From the NCBI GenBank assembly GCA_022711755.1, contig JAKLEA010000005.1:62001-126000 (forward strand): a DNA stretch of 64,000 nt, in the 5' to 3' direction. A program made the position numbers and the translations under genes. The stretch's first letter is position 1; each line of letters opens with the position of its first letter. This stretch comes from Planctomycetota bacterium. Its GTDB lineage: Bacteria; Planctomycetota; Brocadiia; SM23-32; JAKLEA01. The notes below the pieces were generated by a model. That model was not told the DNA's origin. It worked only from the letters and a program-made list of their open reading frames with translations, and searched no databases. Below are positions 8,186 to 16,737 of this stretch, one piece after another.

Positions 8186-9763
8186 ATGGCATCGGCAGGC
8201 GACATAAAATCGCATCATCAGGACTTCGCCGTCCTCATATCGGCGGAAAGTCCGGACGCCTGGGCCGAACTCGCATCCGTGCTGCGGGATACCGGTCTTT
8301 GCCCGCGTTTCTGCGGACTTGAATCTGGGGAGGCGTCCCGCGAGGCGCGGAGAACCCAGCCTCTGATCTTTCTGCGCGAATGGCGCGGGGACAGCAGCGA
8401 TCTTGAAATATGCTCCGAACTCCGCGCAATCTACCCCTGGCTGCGCGTCGTGGCTGCCGCGGCGGACGATCCCGCCGCCCATGCCGGCCCCCGCCCGGAC
8501 AGCCCGGAAGCCGTCGCGGATTATCTGCTGCCTCTCCCCGCGGACATGGGACAGGCCGCCAAAACACTCAAGCTTGCCTTGAATTCGGCATGCCGGGGAT
8601 ACGCTGCCATCAGAGATGCGCGGATCGAGGGAACGATTGACGTTTCCCGCGCAGTGGCCGACCGCTTCTCAGCCATAACCGGCGGCATCAGGATAGGCGT
8701 TGGAATGCTTGCATCCCGGATTCCGAAGGACGACGAACTGCCTGAACTTGTCCGTGGCATTGAACACATTGCAGACAAAGGTACCGCGCTCATCGGCAGA
8801 CTTCAGGCGCTTTCAACACAACCTCCATTGCCATCAGAGTGCGTTCGCATTGAGAAGATACTGAACATCGTGCTCGCGGAAAGGTTTTCCGGGCAGGATG
8901 AAAGGTTCGAAATCCTCCGGGAAACGCTTGATGCCGCTCCCGCCCTGGAGGTTGACGCGCTTGGACTTAAGCAATGCCTTCAGTCCGTTATAACCAACGC
9001 CGCCGAGTCCATGCCCGATGGCGGAAAGGTCATGATCGAATCAGCCGTGGTCCAGTCCGTCGAACTGCCGGCCTCACTCTGTCCCGGCCTCTCCCCGGGG
9101 ATGTACGTCCGCCTGAGTGTGTCCGACTCAGGCCCCGGCATGGAACCTGACGTCGCGCGGCGCATCTTCGATCCGTTCTTCACGACCAACCCGTCCCCGG
9201 ACAGACTGGGGCTTGAAATGACCGCCGCATACGCCTTCGTCCGGAACTCGAAGGGGGCAATGGAGCTTTTCACGCGGCCCGGCGCTGGAACCAGAATGGA
9301 TATCTATCTTCCTGTGACCAGACACGGCGTCCACATCAGGGATATTAAACGTCCGGACAGCGGCGCGGGGCGCGGGATGATCCTCGTCGTGGACGACGAT
9401 AAGCTGGTCCGCACAACCATTGAGAAGGCGCTGCGCTCGAACGGTTACGAGGTCGTCGCCGCGGAGGACGGGCGGGCAGCCGTGGACGCCTTCCGCGCCA
9501 TGCATCGGGAGATCGGACTTGCGATAGTGGACTTCCTTCTGCCGATTCTCTCCGGCCCGGCAACATGCACGGAACTGCGCTCCATCAATCCCGGCGTCAG
9601 GCTTATAATGGTGACGGGTTACGGCGTGCGCCGGGACAGCGAGGAGATACGCCGCCTGCAACTGGACGCTTTCCTTCAGAAGCCGTTCCGCATGAAGGAG
9701 CTTGCGGAAACGGTCGCGGAATGTCTGGCGCGTAACGGCGCGGCGCGCAACGGCGCGGTTTGA
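8186..9763 (+). CDS. hybrid sensor/response-regulator protein with degenerate histidine box
   Basis: Soluble 525-aa protein in three parts. Residues 12-120 resemble a receiver fold without a phospho-accepting Asp. Residues 150-378 are a kinase core of the NtrB class, with N box TNAAESMPDGG (N271), G1 box DSGPG (314-318), F box IFDPFFTT and a degenerate G2 box RLGLEM. Residues 398-515 are a full receiver with DDD (403-405), phospho-acceptor D449, T477 and K499. Where relatives have AHDFNNLL, this protein reads AVADRFSAI: Asp159 stands where the phosphorylated His belongs. No membrane segments are visible. It may bind ATP and relay or sequester rather than autophosphorylate. The start is a plain ATG without a strong ribosome site. 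Confidence 0.85.
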   Translation: MASAGDIKSHHQDFAVLISAESPDAWAELASVLRDTGLCPRFCGLESGEASREARRTQPLIFLREWRGDSSDLEICSELRAIYPWLRVVAAAADDPAAHAGPRPDSPEAVADYLLPLPADMGQAAKTLKLALNSACRGYAAIRDARIEGTIDVSRAVADRFSAITGGIRIGVGMLASRIPKDDELPELVRGIEHIADKGTALIGRLQALSTQPPLPSECVRIEKILNIVLAERFSGQDERFEILRETLDAAPALEVDALGLKQCLQSVITNAAESMPDGGKVMIESAVVQSVELPASLCPGLSPGMYVRLSVSDSGPGMEPDVARRIFDPFFTTNPSPDRLGLEMTAAYAFVRNSKGAMELFTRPGAGTRMDIYLPVTRHGVHIRDIKRPDSGAGRGMILVVDDDKLVRTTIEKALRSNGYEVVAAEDGRAAVDAFRAMHREIGLAIVDFLLPILSGPATCTELRSINPGVRLIMVTGYGVRRDSEEIRRLQLDAFLQKPFRMKELAETVAECLARNGAARNGAV

Positions 9764-9922
9764 AGCGGAAATCAGGCCTGATCAGAAGTGGCGTCTTGAT
9801 ACCTTTCCGGAAGGCCCGCCGGCATTTCTTGCAGATGGGGCCGCGAAATGGGAGAACGCCTTTCACAACATTGTCCATGTTTCATGTTCTCGTGCATATT
9901 TTCCGCCTGATTGAGGAAAGCC

Positions 9923-12424
9923 ATGCCCATTCGCATGTCTCCTGTTGGAATTAAAAGCGCAGGCCACTTAATGATGATTCCTCTTCTATTCTTCTCCGCC
10001 TCCTGTATTTCTCATCCCGACCGGAATTCGCCCGGCGGCATCGCCGCATCAAATGCAAAACCAGCCGGCCCCGCGCTTTTCATCGGCGTTGCGCATGTTG
10101 ACATGACGCCCGAAGGCCCCGTTCCGCTGGCCGGATACGGGGCGCGTTATCCGAAGCTCAGCGAAGGGATCCATGACCGCGTCTTCGCCCGATGCGTCGT
10201 TATCCGCAGCGGAGAAACGACGCTGGCCCTGGTGAGTTGCGACTTCCGGGGCATGAGCGCCCCGCTGGGACGCGACATCGCGAAGATCGCAGCCGAATCC
10301 GGCTGCCCCGTCCCTGCGGACAACATCATGATTGCCGGAACGCACACGCACGGCGGCCCCGGCGGCTATCTCAACCATCCCCTGTGGGCAATCGTGGCAG
10401 GCAACTATCAGCAGAAAATCTACGACAAACTGCGCGACTCCATCGCCAGGTGCATAATCGAAGCGTCGCGCGAACTGCGTCCCGTAAAAATGGCCGCCGG
10501 CAGCGTCATGATCGAAGGCTTCAACCGCAATCGCCGGGGCGAGGAGAGCGTTGACCGTTCTCTGAACATCATTCGCTTCGACGGCGAGGACGGGAGGCCT
10601 CTGGCGATAATCGTGAACTTCACCGGCCACCCGACAATCATTGACGGAGACGACATGCTGATGACGCGGGAATGGCCGGGCGCGCTGGTTGACGGCGTCA
10701 TGGAGCATTACGGCGGCGCCGAGTGCCTGTTCTTCAACGGCGCGGAGGGCGACCAGTCCGGCTGCATCAACGAGGGCAAATTCGCGGACAGGTACGAGAA
10801 GGCTGCGGCCATGGGCAAGGCTCTGTCGGTCAAGGCGATTGAGCTATGCGATACCCTTCGCCCCGGCCCGAATCCGGTCGTGAAGATCACGCGGCGGGAG
10901 ATTGAACTGCCCGATTCAGTCGCAGCCGGAACGAAGCTCCTTCCGAAAAGCTGCGTCTGGCACAGGATAGAACTGGGCGGCGTCTGGCTGATGACCATCC
11001 CGGGCGAGGCGGTCTGCGACATCGGCCTCATGCTCAAGGATCGGGCGCGGAAGGCCGGATGCGAATTGCCGATCGTGGTCGGGCTGGCCAACGACCATCT
11101 CGGCTACTTCGTCACCCCGGAGCAGTACTGCAAGGGCGGATACGAGGCGACGATGAACTTCTACGGCCCTGAAATCCGCAACACCCACGCCAGGGCGCTG
11201 CTTGGCGACATCGCCCCGGATGCCGGAATCACGCCTGAAAAGAACCTGCTGGAAGGCGCGGAGCTTGTCCGCTCGGACGGCGCGCCGTTGCTCCGGCTCA
11301 GCGGCGATCCGTTCCAGATGGGCTTCCAGCACGGCAGACTACTTAGGAACGAAATCCGCGAACTGCTCGCGCTCTGGGAACCAGAAATCGCGAAGTCGCT
11401 GCGCCCCTCGTATCAAAAACTGATCTGGAAGCAGCCGACCGCCGCCGTGGTCGTGAACGCGATAGGCGGATTTGAGGTGGTCGCCATGCCCGCGTTCGGT
11501 TTCGCCTCCAGGGCGTTGTTTCCGAATACGCCGCCGGAAATCTACGATGAAATGCGCGGAATAGCTGAGGGCGCAGGCGTCCACTTCGACCGCATACTGT
11601 CGCTCAACGCCGCGTTGACACTCCTGTCGCAGAAGGACCTGACACGAGTCGGCGAGTCAATCAGCCTTTGCGCAAGCATTGTCCGCATCACGAAGAACGG
11701 CGCAAACCCGGTCATCCACGCGCGGGCGCTGGATTCCGCATGGCCGAAGCTGTTTGCCTCCAGAATCATCGTAATCGAATACAGCCCAAAGAATGGGCGC
11801 AGATTCCTGTCAGTCGCATGGCCGGGAATGGCCGGGGTTCTGACAGCCGTCAACGATGCGGGGCTGAGCGTGTCGGTCGAATCCGCCGGCGATCGCAGCG
11901 AAGCAACCTTGAAAAATGTCCCCATATCCTTCACGTGCAGGCTTCTTGCGCAGCATGATTCCGATCTCGAAGCCGCAGTCGAACGATTGAAGACGTCGCT
12001 GCCGGAGGCGGGATTCCATGTTACGCTGGCGGACGGCAGGGGCAGGCGCGCGATTTGCGCTGATCTCTGCCCGGAAACATCGGCCATGCGGGAACCTGAA
12101 GACGGCTGGTTGCCGGGCGCAATAATCACTGACACTGCGGAGCCTTACGTCGGCAAGAGATTTAAAGGTCCGGGGCTTACCGCCGTGAACGAGGCGGAGA
12201 GAACCAGGTATGAAGCGCTTCTGCTCGCAATCAAGTCCGGAAACCCCGCCCTGGAATCAGCTGAAGGTTGGGAGAGCATGCTGAGGGACAAGGGTAGCGG
12301 CATATGCGTTGAAAGAACGATCTGCGCATGCGTGATGCTGCCGGGAATCGGCGAGATTCGGTTGCGGCGGACAGGCATTGAGGAAGAGACTGGTTTTCGC
12401 ACTTACAGGCTGATCGCGAGGTAA
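9923..12424 (+). CDS. lipoprotein fusing neutral-ceramidase-like and C45 Ntn-hydrolase domains
   Basis: An 833-aa exported protein; lipobox FSASC puts the lipid on about Cys28. Residues 50-430 match the N-terminal domain of neutral/alkaline ceramidase-like proteins: zinc ligands in GTHTHGGPGG (H141, H143) and NFTGHPT (H236), and GAEGDQSG, whose Ser aligns with the GDVSPN nucleophile. Residues 445-833 match the C45/acyl-transferase family of autoproteolytic N-terminal-nucleophile hydrolases (isopenicillin acyltransferase, acid-ceramidase relatives): DPFQMGFQHGRLL, EMRGIAEGAGVHFDRIL, then SLCASIV with candidate nucleophile about C583, then HARALD. Both halves point to amide-bond cleavage of lipids or acylated amines; the substrate is unknown. 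GAGGA precedes the ATG at 9923. An upstream TTG (9911) is less likely. Confidence 0.82.
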   Translation: MPIRMSPVGIKSAGHLMMIPLLFFSASCISHPDRNSPGGIAASNAKPAGPALFIGVAHVDMTPEGPVPLAGYGARYPKLSEGIHDRVFARCVVIRSGETTLALVSCDFRGMSAPLGRDIAKIAAESGCPVPADNIMIAGTHTHGGPGGYLNHPLWAIVAGNYQQKIYDKLRDSIARCIIEASRELRPVKMAAGSVMIEGFNRNRRGEESVDRSLNIIRFDGEDGRPLAIIVNFTGHPTIIDGDDMLMTREWPGALVDGVMEHYGGAECLFFNGAEGDQSGCINEGKFADRYEKAAAMGKALSVKAIELCDTLRPGPNPVVKITRREIELPDSVAAGTKLLPKSCVWHRIELGGVWLMTIPGEAVCDIGLMLKDRARKAGCELPIVVGLANDHLGYFVTPEQYCKGGYEATMNFYGPEIRNTHARALLGDIAPDAGITPEKNLLEGAELVRSDGAPLLRLSGDPFQMGFQHGRLLRNEIRELLALWEPEIAKSLRPSYQKLIWKQPTAAVVVNAIGGFEVVAMPAFGFASRALFPNTPPEIYDEMRGIAEGAGVHFDRILSLNAALTLLSQKDLTRVGESISLCASIVRITKNGANPVIHARALDSAWPKLFASRIIVIEYSPKNGRRFLSVAWPGMAGVLTAVNDAGLSVSVESAGDRSEATLKNVPISFTCRLLAQHDSDLEAAVERLKTSLPEAGFHVTLADGRGRRAICADLCPETSAMREPEDGWLPGAIITDTAEPYVGKRFKGPGLTAVNEAERTRYEALLLAIKSGNPALESAEGWESMLRDKGSGICVERTICACVMLPGIGEIRLRRTGIEEETGFRTYRLIAR

Positions 12425-12495
12425 TCGCACCGTCTGACAAGCACAGGCATGAAAGAAGCAGATTACAATCGCGATTTGTACGCGCATATGCCCGC

Positions 12496-13086
12496 ATGAA
12501 AGAAATGGCTGCAATGAACATGATTGAAATCATAGCCGTTGCCGCGGGGCTTGGGGTGGCGGCGGCAGCGTTGATCCTCATTGTTGCGGCAATCGTCCGG
12601 CGCGCCAGAGAGTCCGGCAAGGTTAAGATTTCATTCCGCGTGGAGGCGGGCGGAGATGATGATCGGGATGATGAGGATTCCAGCCCGGAGAATCTTATAA
12701 GCGGGGGGATAAAGGTGAACGGCAAGCCGGTCAACTCCCCTGACGAGCTGCCCTGGCTTCTACGCCAGATCATCAAACTCGTCCCCAATGAAGCGGCGGA
12801 CACGAAGGTGGTGAAGGTGACGCGGACATTCGGATCGCTGAAGGACATCCCGCCGGACGTTCGCGCCCGCCTGGAGAAGGTCCGCGCGGCGGACGGCGCG
12901 GCAGGCGAAACGGTCGCGCGCTATTCATCGAAGGATGGAACGCTCCCGCCGGAGATCATGGATCGGATCGCCGAAATGAAGGAATCCGGGGGCGAGACGA
13001 AGATAACGATTGTGATCAACGGCGAGAGGCATGAGTACAATTCGCTTGAGGAAGTGCCGAAGGAATTCAGAAAATTTGTCAGGTAG
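12496..13086 (+). CDS. small single-pass membrane protein with a repeated strand-helix motif
   Basis: A 196-aa protein I cannot assign to a named family. Residues 10-33 are one membrane helix, followed by basic RRAR (cytoplasmic tail by the positive-inside rule) and an acidic linker (54-65). The tail holds four copies of a short unit ending in a Pro-containing helix start: NSPDELPWLLRQII (80-94), GSLKDIPPDVRARLEK (113-128), SKDGTLPPEIMDRIAEM (145-161) and NSLEEVPKEFRKFV (182-195). Two are preceded by a VNGK/INGE strand turn. Several in-frame ATGs cluster at the start (12496, 12505, 12514, 12520), so the first residues are uncertain. It ends before a strong terminator (13266), suggesting it closes the transcript from 9.9 kb. 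Confidence 0.7.
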   Translation: MKEMAAMNMIEIIAVAAGLGVAAAALILIVAAIVRRARESGKVKISFRVEAGGDDDRDDEDSSPENLISGGIKVNGKPVNSPDELPWLLRQIIKLVPNEAADTKVVKVTRTFGSLKDIPPDVRARLEKVRAADGAAGETVARYSSKDGTLPPEIMDRIAEMKESGGETKITIVINGERHEYNSLEEVPKEFRKFVR

Positions 13087-13250
13087 TATCTGCATCAGGG
13101 GTGAAGTGAATCTTGAATTCGGCCTTGTAACAGGTCTGATTGGAAGCATTGCGGCGTCATGTCCGCGTTTTTCCGCTTGACATGCAAGCGTCGCGGCACT
13201 ACGAATAAGCAAGAGGGGTATCCGATGGTTTCAGGCCGTCGAAGGCCCGC

Positions 13251-14027
13251 ATGAACGAATGTGAACGGTCGGCCCCGTCGGCCGGCCGGTTTTTCTTTTT
13301 TCAAAGGCGCAGGCGCCGTAAAGGAACGACGATCTGCGCGCGCAAAAGGCACCTGATAGAGGATACGCTGAACCAGAACGAGCTACAGCAGACGACGCAG
13401 AGGATACGGATTCGCTTCAGCAAGAGAGGGGTAGCGAGGTTTATTTCCCACCACGACTTGATGCGGCTCTTCAAGAGGGCGGTCCGACGGGCCGAGTTGC
13501 CGGTGCGCATGAGCCAGGGTTTCAATCCCCAGCCGCGCATCGCGTTCCCGGCCCCGCTCAAGCTCGGATGGGAGGGCGAAAACGAGGTGGTTGACCTGGA
13601 ACTGCAGGGCTGGATGCCGCCGGCGAAAGTAATCGAGATTCTGGCGAGGGAACTCCCGGAAGGCATCAGGCTGCGCTCCGGGCGCGTAGTCGGCAGAAGC
13701 CGCCCCTGCGCGCCGTTGTCCCTGCTTTATCGCATTCCGCTGCTTCCCGGCGCGGGGATAACGGACAAGGACGTTGCGGAATTGCTCGGCAAGACCTCGA
13801 TCTCCCTGGAAAGAACGCGCAAGGGCAAGGCGCGGACGCTGGACGTTCGAACCGCCCTGGGCGGCATGACGCTGTCGGACGGAGTCCTGACAATGGACAT
13901 CAGGTTCGACCCCCAGGGCACGCCGTCGCCCGAGGACGTGCTGCATATCCTCAATCTCGAAGCGGGGCGGGACTATGAGACAGGAGCCATCGCGCGCGCC
14001 TTCGTCCGAATGGACGACGCCGATTGA
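13251..14027 (+). CDS. DUF2344 radical-SAM-linked protein (TIGR03936 type)
   Basis: The conserved part (from about 13380) is a DUF2344 protein: IRIRFSKRGVARFISHHDLMRLFKRAVRRAELPV, then MSQGFNPQPRIAFPAPL and GWEGENEVVDLEL. In many bacteria this domain is fused to, or encoded beside, a radical SAM protein and RNase G/E, and is thought to act in RNA or translation-related modification; its chemistry is unproven. Here no radical SAM partner is adjacent, but RNase G follows at once. The only canonical in-frame start, ATG 13251, lies upstream of a terminator-like hairpin and would encode an unlikely FFFFQRRRRR segment. No ATG, GTG or TTG exists between the hairpin and the domain. CTG at 13368, four bases after AGAGGA, is a possible real start. 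Confidence 0.8.
   Translation: MNECERSAPSAGRFFFFQRRRRRKGTTICARKRHLIEDTLNQNELQQTTQRIRIRFSKRGVARFISHHDLMRLFKRAVRRAELPVRMSQGFNPQPRIAFPAPLKLGWEGENEVVDLELQGWMPPAKVIEILARELPEGIRLRSGRVVGRSRPCAPLSLLYRIPLLPGAGITDKDVAELLGKTSISLERTRKGKARTLDVRTALGGMTLSDGVLTMDIRFDPQGTPSPEDVLHILNLEAGRDYETGAIARAFVRMDDAD
13266..13300 (+). terminator. strong intrinsic terminator-like hairpin inside the 5' end of the DUF2344 frame
   Basis: A 9-bp stem, CGGTCGGCC/GGCCGGCCG (one G-U pair) with 5-base loop CCGTC (13266-13288), is followed by TTTTTCTTTTTT. It has the structure of an efficient rho-independent terminator, about 180 bases after the 12.5 kb gene's stop. It could end that transcript or attenuate the following operon. 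Confidence 0.75.
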
Positions 14028-14041
14028 AACAGGAATCAGGA

Positions 14042-15562
14042 ATGGAACGATCAGACAAGGTAATGCTCATAAACTGCATCGAGCCTGAGGAGTGCAGGAT
14101 AGCAGTGCTGGAAAACAAGGTCCTGGATGAGTTCTATATCGAACGCACCTCCCGGGATCACATCGTCGGCAACATCTACAAGGGGCGCGTGGTCAACCTC
14201 GAGCCGAGCATCGAGGCCGCGTTCGTTGACTTCGGATATAGCAGGAACGGTTTCCTGCATATTTCCGACGTCAAGTTTTCGGCTGTGATGGAAAACAACT
14301 CCCACCGCGGCGATCACGTCCCCAGGCATCAGAGACGCATCACGGACGTGCTCCGCAACGGCCAGGAAATCATGGTACAGGTGACCAAGGAGGGCGTAGG
14401 CAACAAAGGCCCCGCCCTGACCACCTACCTGAGCGTTCCCGGCAGGTTCCTCGTGATGATGCCGGATTTCCACCGGCGCGGGGTCTCCCGCAAGGTCGAG
14501 GACGACGAGTTGCGCCACAAGCTCATGGCCCGTCTCCAGGAACTCAGCCCTCCCCCCGAACACGGTTTCATAATAAGGACAGCCGGAGCGGATGAAACCA
14601 AGAAGGAGCTGAAAAGGGACCTGGACTATCTGGTGCGCCTGTGGTCTTCGCTTGAGGCCAATGTGCAGAAGAACAAGGCCCCATACATGGCTTACGAGGA
14701 GAGCGACCTCGTCATCCGGGCCATCCGCGACGTTTTCTCAAGCGAGATCAAGACGATCTTCATTGACTCGGAGCCGGTCTACCACAAGGCGCTGGACTTC
14801 ATGAACACAGTCATGCCGCAGTATCACAGGCGGCTCCAGTTCTACAGGGAGGACACGCCTCTCTTCCATCGCTATCGCGTGGAGGAGGAGATTGACCGCA
14901 TTTACGCGCGCAAGATTGACCTGCCCAGCGGCGGCTCCATCGTCATCGAGCAGACCGAGGCGCTGGTCGCCATTGACGTCAACAGCGGACGTTACAAGGA
15001 GGAGTCCGGCGCGGAGGAAACGGCCTTCCGTACCAATATCGAGGCGGCGCGTGAAATTCCGCGACAGTTAAGGCTGAGGGACCTCGGCGGCGTGGTCATC
15101 AACGACTTCATTGACATGCTCGGCGAGAAGCACCAGCGCGACGTTGAAAACGAGCTTTGGTCCGGGCTACGCAAGGACCGCGCGCGAGTCAAGATGCTGC
15201 GAATGTCAAAGTTCGGCACAATCGAGCTTACCCGGCAGCGCATGAGGTCCAGCGTCGGCGCCGCTGCGCACCTGCCCTGCCCGATGTGCAAGGGGGCGGG
15301 CTTCGTCAAATCGCTGGAGACCGTCGCGCTGGGCCTGATCCGCAATATCAGGTTCATGCTTGGACGCAAGGACATTGAGCGAGTGGAGCTGCACTGCAAT
15401 CACGAACTCGCGCAGCTTCTTTTCAACCACCGCCGCGAAAGCTTCGTGGAGATGGAGAGGCGGTCGAAGAAAAACATCACTATCATGGTCAATCCGGCCA
15501 CTCCCCTTGCTGAGTCGCAGATAGTCGGGTATCGCGGCGACGGCAGGAAGGAAATCCTGTAA
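14042..15562 (+). CDS. rng: ribonuclease G/E family endoribonuclease
   Basis: A 506-aa protein of RNase G size, cutting single-stranded AU-rich RNA in rRNA maturation and mRNA decay. The N-terminal S1 domain is visible (NIYKGRVVNLEPSIEAAFVDFGYSRNGFLH). The DNase I-like catalytic domain has its metal-binding aspartates in VAIDVNSGRY and VVINDFIDML, and the Zn-link cysteines in LPCPMCKGAG. The long disordered degradosome scaffold of RNase E is absent. The start at ATG 14042 has an AGGAA ribosome site a few bases upstream; the TTG at 14024, overlapping the previous stop, is an alternative. Coupling to the DUF2344 gene is a recurring arrangement in other bacteria. Confidence 0.94.
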   Translation: MERSDKVMLINCIEPEECRIAVLENKVLDEFYIERTSRDHIVGNIYKGRVVNLEPSIEAAFVDFGYSRNGFLHISDVKFSAVMENNSHRGDHVPRHQRRITDVLRNGQEIMVQVTKEGVGNKGPALTTYLSVPGRFLVMMPDFHRRGVSRKVEDDELRHKLMARLQELSPPPEHGFIIRTAGADETKKELKRDLDYLVRLWSSLEANVQKNKAPYMAYEESDLVIRAIRDVFSSEIKTIFIDSEPVYHKALDFMNTVMPQYHRRLQFYREDTPLFHRYRVEEEIDRIYARKIDLPSGGSIVIEQTEALVAIDVNSGRYKEESGAEETAFRTNIEAAREIPRQLRLRDLGGVVINDFIDMLGEKHQRDVENELWSGLRKDRARVKMLRMSKFGTIELTRQRMRSSVGAAAHLPCPMCKGAGFVKSLETVALGLIRNIRFMLGRKDIERVELHCNHELAQLLFNHRRESFVEMERRSKKNITIMVNPATPLAESQIVGYRGDGRKEIL

Positions 15563-15584
15563 CATATTTCATTCGGGAGGCGCG

Positions 15585-16706
15585 ATGCCGAAGGAAATGA
15601 CCGGTCCGGAGCGGATGCGGGCAACCTGTGAATTCCGTCCCGTTGACCACTTGTACCGGCGCGAGTTCTACATCTGGCAGGAAGCCATTGACAGATGGCG
15701 CGGGGAGGGCATGCCGGAGAACTGGGCCGAAACCAACCTTTTCAATTTCGATACGGGGTACAACGTCCACGCGGGATGCAATCTCGGCTGGTGCGAGCCG
15801 CCCTTTCTCCCGGCTTATGAAACAAAGGTCGTCGAGGATCAGGGAGCATACGAGATCATCCAGGACAACGCCGGGCGCAGGCTGAAGGTATTCAAGGGAC
15901 GCCGCCATGGCTTCATGCCGGACTACGTCGCCCACCCCGTCGCCTCCCGTAGAGACTGGGAGGAGGACGTTGCTCCCAGACTCGACCCCGACGCGCCGGG
16001 GCGATGGGACGGGCTTGACGGAAACTGCGCCGCCGCCCGAAAGTCCCGCGATGAAAACGGCATGCTCGTCTCCCAGGGCATCATCGGCGGTTACATGTAT
16101 CTGCGCGCGATGGTCGGCCCGGAAGACATCCTCTACGCCTTCTACGATGCGCCGGACCTCATCCGCAGCATGATGGAGCGCTGGACAGTCCTCATGGACG
16201 CCGCCCTGGAGAAAATCCAAGAGCGCGTTGAGCTTGACGAACTCCTGATGGCCGAGGACATCTGCTATAATGCTGGGATGCTCATCTCGCCCCGCATGTT
16301 CCGCGAATTCCTGACTCCCTGTTATCAGCAGGTGGTCGGAAACGCCCGGAAGCGGCAGAAGCGCAGGCTTCGCCTCATCGTTGACACCGACGGGCGCGCC
16401 GAGGACTCCATCCCGCTCTACCTCGAAATCGGCATGGACGCCATGACGCCCTTCGAGGTGGCAAGCGGCTGCGACGTCGTCGCGCTTGGCCGGAAGTATC
16501 CGGAGCTGGTGATGTTCGGCGGCATTGACAAGCGAGTTCTGGCAACTGGCAAAGACGCAATTGACGCTCATCTTGAGCATATCATTCCGGCCATGCTCGA
16601 ACGCGGGGGATACGTGCCGACGTGCGATCACGGCGTCCCGGACAACGTATCCTTCGAAAACTACCTTCACTACCGACGCCGGATGACGGAATTGGATCAC
16701 AAGTGA
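15585..16706 (+). CDS. uroporphyrinogen decarboxylase-family protein, zinc motif not conserved (copy 1)
   Basis: A 373-aa TIM-barrel protein of the URO-D/methylcobamide:CoM methyltransferase superfamily (PF01208). Recognisable are the GPERMRATCEFRPVDHLYRREFY opening, YLRAMVGPEDILYAFYDAPDLIRSMME, DELLMAEDICYNAGMLISPRMFREF and the C-terminal VALGRKYPELVMFGGIDKRVL. The N-terminal Arg pair needed by true HemE for porphyrin binding is not evident, and where corrinoid methyltransferases carry HxCG this protein has VDTDG (around residue 266). It therefore looks like neither a canonical HemE nor a zinc methyltransferase. Such proteins are abundant in planctomycetes and anaerobes; the substrate is unknown. 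Start has GGGAGGCG as ribosome site, 22 bases after rng. Confidence 0.82.
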   Translation: MPKEMTGPERMRATCEFRPVDHLYRREFYIWQEAIDRWRGEGMPENWAETNLFNFDTGYNVHAGCNLGWCEPPFLPAYETKVVEDQGAYEIIQDNAGRRLKVFKGRRHGFMPDYVAHPVASRRDWEEDVAPRLDPDAPGRWDGLDGNCAAARKSRDENGMLVSQGIIGGYMYLRAMVGPEDILYAFYDAPDLIRSMMERWTVLMDAALEKIQERVELDELLMAEDICYNAGMLISPRMFREFLTPCYQQVVGNARKRQKRRLRLIVDTDGRAEDSIPLYLEIGMDAMTPFEVASGCDVVALGRKYPELVMFGGIDKRVLATGKDAIDAHLEHIIPAMLERGGYVPTCDHGVPDNVSFENYLHYRRRMTELDHK

Positions 16707-16737
16707 GACTTGCGCCCGCGCGCCGGGAATAGACATC

